This document shows, one piece after another, positions 20,098 through 22,789 of a stretch of 22,789 nt of DNA. The stretch is from positions 1 through 22,789 of the forward strand of contig CAZMEY010000007.1 of NCBI GenBank assembly GCA_964565435.1, written 5' to 3'. The notes beneath the pieces were generated by a model. That model searched no databases, had not been told where the DNA came from, and saw only the letters and a program-made list of their open reading frames with translations. The DNA comes from JAQTTT01 sp964565435 (GTDB lineage: Archaea; Nanobdellota; Nanobdellia; Tiddalikarchaeales; Tiddalikarchaeaceae). The translations under genes were made by a program, and so were the position numbers. The first letter of the stretch is position 1. Each line of letters starts with the position of its first letter.

Positions 20098-22521
20098 ATG
20101 GCATTAATCAAAGCGGATATTTTGGATATAAAAATTGAAAAGAATGAGGCAATAATCTATGCAATATCCGATAAAAACGAAAGGATAATATTCAAGGATA
20201 ATTATTATCCCTATTATTTTGCAGAGTTTGAAAATCCATGCCAAGAGTTGCTGCAAAAAATAATGGATGCCAAATCATTAAGCAAGGATGAAATACACCA
20301 AGCAAAGGGCGCAAAAATCATTCAAAAAAAAATAGGCCAAGAGATAAAAGAATTAATCAAAATTGAGGGATTCAGTCAAAGCGGGCTTGATGCCCTTCAT
20401 TATGAAATCAAAAAACTAAAGGGATATATCCAAAGCCACGAAAGGGATGTTGAGCCCGAGAAAAAATACTTCTTTGATAAAAAAATAACCCCTTTAAGGA
20501 CGCTTAATATTGAATTGGATAAAGAAGGCTTTGCCAAAAAAGCAGAGAAATTAAATGAGTTAAGAATGGATTATCCAATAATGTGCTTTGATATAGAGAC
20601 TTATAATCCCGGCGGGAAAAGCGACCCAAAAGTTGACCCTATAGTCATGATAAGCTATGCATCAGGCAATAAGAAAGGAGTGCTTACTTGGAAAAAATGC
20701 GGCGAAAAATACTGCGAAACACTCAAGAATGAAAAAGAGATGATTGAAAGATTCAAGCAAATAATAGCAGAGGAAAACCCCGCATTTATTGCAAGCTATA
20801 ACGGCGACAATTTTGACATCCCCTATATTATTGAGCGCTCAAGAATAAACAAGACAAATTTCAACATTGGCTGGGACGGCTCAGGAGTAAGGATATCAAA
20901 AAAAGCGCTAAGAGGCACAAGCTGCCAAATAACGGGAATGGTAAATTTTGACTTATACCCTTTTATTGCAACAACAATGGGCACTTACCTAAAGACAGAA
21001 ACCTACACATTGAATGCGGTAAGCGAAGAATTACTTGGCGAAAAAAAAGAGGATTATGAAATAGCATCTCTTGCAAGCCAATGGGATAAGGGAATCATAG
21101 ACCAAGCGGCTAAGTATTCGCTGAAAGATTCGGAGCTAACATTGAGATTATGCCAAAAAATAATACCATTATTATATGAATTGTCAAGGACTACTGGAGC
21201 AAAGCCAAGCCTTGCCTGCAGAATGGGTTATTCAAAACTTGTTGAAAGCTACTTAATGAGAAAAACAAGGGATTATGACATGGCAATACCAAAAATCCCC
21301 TCAAGGGAAGAATTGTCCAAAAGGTTCAGGCAAACATTCAAAGGGGCATTTGTCTATGAGCCAATACCAGGAGTCTATGAAAACATAGCAGTATTTGACT
21401 TCAAAAGCCTTTACCCCTCGCTGTTAGTGGCGCATAATATCTGCCCAACAACGCTCGGCGCCAAAGGAAAGGATGTGCACGAAAGCCCGAAAATATCAAT
21501 CAACGGCAAAGAGATGACTTTTAATTTTGCCAAAAAGCCGCAAGGATTCATACCAGCGCTTGTTAAAGAGCTAATAATCAAAAGGGATAAAGTAAAAGAA
21601 GAGCTAAAGGAGCTACCTAAGAATTCAGCAGAGCATGCCATTTTATCGGCAAGGCAGAACGCACTAAAGATATTGGCTAACGCTTCATGGGGATACATGG
21701 GCTTTCCGCAATCAAGATGGTATAGCTGGGAATGCTCTGCAAGCCTAACTGCCTGGGGAAGGCAATATGTAGGCAATCTCATACAATCAGCAAAAAGCAA
21801 CGGCTTTGAAGTAATCTATGCAGACACTGATTCCTGCTTTATAATCCTGCCAAAAGATGATGAAACCATAGCCCAAGATTTTGCAAAAAAATTCAATAAA
21901 AATTTGCCAGAAATGATGGAGCTTAAATTTGAAGGATTTTTTGAAACAGGCATCTTTGTATCCAAAAAAGCGGAAGCAAAGGGAGCAAAGAAAAAATACG
22001 CGCTTTACAGCAAAAAAGAAGGCATGCAAATAAAAGGATTTGAATTAGTCCGAAGGGATACATCAATAATAGCCAAAGAATTGCAAGAAAAAGTGCTTAA
22101 AGCAATACTAATAAAAAAAGACAAAGAGGAGGCAATGAAAATCCTCAAATCAGCAATAGATAATGTGAAATCCGGAAAAATCCCCATTGAGAAATACGCA
22201 ATAATCACCAAAATGACAAAGGACTCTGATAATTACTCAAATGTCGGGCCCCATGTTTCGGCAGTAATCAAGGCCCAAAAACAGGGAAAAATAATATCTT
22301 CAGGCACTTTAATAGAATATGTAATTGCAAAAGGAAAAGGCAAAATATCCGAAAACGCATATTTGCTTGATGAGGCAATTGAGAAAAAGTTGGAAATGAA
22401 CAAAGAATACTATATAAATAATCAACTGATTCCAAGCGTTGAAGAGATATTGAGAACTGCAGGATTCAGCGATGAAGAATTAAAAGAGGAAAAGCAGCAA
22501 ACACTGAAGGGATTTTTATGA
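20098..22521 (+). CDS. polB: Family-B DNA polymerase (PolB)
   Basis: An 807-residue replicative or repair polymerase with proofreading and no intein. Exonuclease motifs: ExoI 'CFDIETYN' (Asp165, Glu167), ExoII 'YNGDNFDIPYI' (Asp240) and ExoIII 'YSLKD' (340-344). Polymerase motifs: A 'DFKSLYPS' (Asp434, steric-gate Tyr439), B 'KILANASWGYMG' (524-535), C 'YADTDS' (574-579). 'KKKYALY' is the KxY motif and 'ETYTLNAVSEELLGE' the family's pre-ExoIII block. In motif B the usual 'NSxYG' reads 'NASWG', with Ala529 and Trp531 in place of Ser and Tyr. The last eight residues 'QQTLKGFL' form a PCNA-interacting peptide. The stop overlaps the next start (ATGA), so the DUF357 protein is coupled to it. Confidence 0.96.
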   Translation: MALIKADILDIKIEKNEAIIYAISDKNERIIFKDNYYPYYFAEFENPCQELLQKIMDAKSLSKDEIHQAKGAKIIQKKIGQEIKELIKIEGFSQSGLDALHYEIKKLKGYIQSHERDVEPEKKYFFDKKITPLRTLNIELDKEGFAKKAEKLNELRMDYPIMCFDIETYNPGGKSDPKVDPIVMISYASGNKKGVLTWKKCGEKYCETLKNEKEMIERFKQIIAEENPAFIASYNGDNFDIPYIIERSRINKTNFNIGWDGSGVRISKKALRGTSCQITGMVNFDLYPFIATTMGTYLKTETYTLNAVSEELLGEKKEDYEIASLASQWDKGIIDQAAKYSLKDSELTLRLCQKIIPLLYELSRTTGAKPSLACRMGYSKLVESYLMRKTRDYDMAIPKIPSREELSKRFRQTFKGAFVYEPIPGVYENIAVFDFKSLYPSLLVAHNICPTTLGAKGKDVHESPKISINGKEMTFNFAKKPQGFIPALVKELIIKRDKVKEELKELPKNSAEHAILSARQNALKILANASWGYMGFPQSRWYSWECSASLTAWGRQYVGNLIQSAKSNGFEVIYADTDSCFIILPKDDETIAQDFAKKFNKNLPEMMELKFEGFFETGIFVSKKAEAKGAKKKYALYSKKEGMQIKGFELVRRDTSIIAKELQEKVLKAILIKKDKEEAMKILKSAIDNVKSGKIPIEKYAIITKMTKDSDNYSNVGPHVSAVIKAQKQGKIISSGTLIEYVIAKGKGKISENAYLLDEAIEKKLEMNKEYYINNQLIPSVEEILRTAGFSDEELKEEKQQTLKGFL

Positions 22522-22789
22522 AAGCAGAGGAGGAATTGAAAACCCAAATAGCAAAGCATACGCTATTAATGACTAAAGCAATAGCCAAAATAAGGCTTGA
22601 ATTAAAAGACAAAGCCTTCAAGGAGCTATACGATTCAGCGCTTGCATACTATGAGGATTCAAAGCACTTTTATTCCCAAAAAAAATATGTGCAATCATTT
22701 GAGGCACTGATGATATCATGGGCATACCTTGACTCAGGGCTAAAGCTCGGAGTTTTTGAGCTCACGGACGAAGCGCTCAAAAGCTATTT
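22518..22789 (+). CDS. DUF357 family protein (5' part)
   Basis: The ATG at 22518 overlaps the polB stop (ATGA) and the frame is open to the window's end, giving 90 residues. Helical, with 'AKIRLELKDKAFKELYDSAL', 'YYEDSKHFYSQKKYVQSFEA' and 'ISWAYLDSGLKLGVFEL', the pattern of archaeal DUF357 proteins ('YY-D-KYF-E-G-Y--AFEA--YAWGWID-G--LG'). These are small helical proteins of unknown function, often about 90-100 residues, so little is probably missing. Coupling to polB suggests co-expression with replication; a functional link is an inference. Confidence 0.8.
   Translation, partial: MKAEEELKTQIAKHTLLMTKAIAKIRLELKDKAFKELYDSALAYYEDSKHFYSQKKYVQSFEALMISWAYLDSGLKLGVFELTDEALKSY

Noticed and set aside
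1..22789. CRISPR arrays, insertion sequences, inteins and integrase sites
   Set aside because: No regularly spaced repeats, no transposase or recombinase signatures, and PolB, the usual intein host, is of normal length and uninterrupted.

Overview
The window is a 22.8-kb piece of an AT-rich archaeal chromosome. GC looks like roughly one third by eye; I did not compute it. The archaeal assignment rests on aEF-1beta beside its zinc-finger partner, diphthine synthase (DphB), the archaeal-class CCA-adding enzyme, an archaeal FlaK-type prepilin peptidase, an Lhr-family helicase, an NFACT/RqcH-family protein, a small histone-fold protein, family-B DNA polymerase and a DUF357 protein. The low GC, tight packing, short proteins and degenerate enzyme relatives suggest a DPANN-like genome, but no 16S or ribosomal marker is present to place it. 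Two runs of N (10 and 100 bases) indicate a scaffolded assembly, probably a metagenome bin.

Layout. 1-1869 (+): end of a zinc-finger gene, aEF-1beta, a ribose-1,5-bisphosphate isomerase/aIF2B-like protein and a HAD-like protein. 1811-3900 (-): an unrecognised protein, dphB and a CPBP-like membrane protein. 3994-6096: a type IV prepilin/prearchaellin peptidase (gap in its catalytic motif), a HIT-fold protein (-) and a metallophosphoesterase. 6093-9058: RNA-modification genes, namely a PUA-domain protein, an m5C RNA methyltransferase and the CCA-adding enzyme, all on the minus strand, with one unknown plus-strand gene wedged in. 9154-12749: the Lhr helicase, an unknown protein with a disordered tail and a gap-truncated zinc-ribbon protein. 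12830-16600: a small coiled-coil membrane protein, then a two-gene ABC-2 exporter plus a small membrane protein, transcribed divergently from a membrane-anchored winged-helix regulator; the shared intergenic region holds a strong inverted repeat. 16601-16914 has no large gene but contains hairpins and two possible microproteins. 16915-22789: an AlaX-type tRNA-editing protein, the histone-fold protein, the RqcH-family protein (-), PolB and the start of a DUF357 gene.

Most genes serve information processing: translation elongation and diphthamide on EF-2, tRNA end maturation, rRNA/tRNA methylation, Ala-tRNA proofreading, ribosome rescue, replication/repair and chromatin. The best candidate for a distinct, possibly undescribed module is the membrane winged-helix regulator plus ABC exporter. 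A second theme is enzyme folds that have lost canonical catalytic residues (HIT, CPBP, HAD). A third is promoter architecture: almost every gene that starts a transcription unit has a TATA-like element centred about 26-31 nt before its start codon, which implies mostly leaderless mRNAs.
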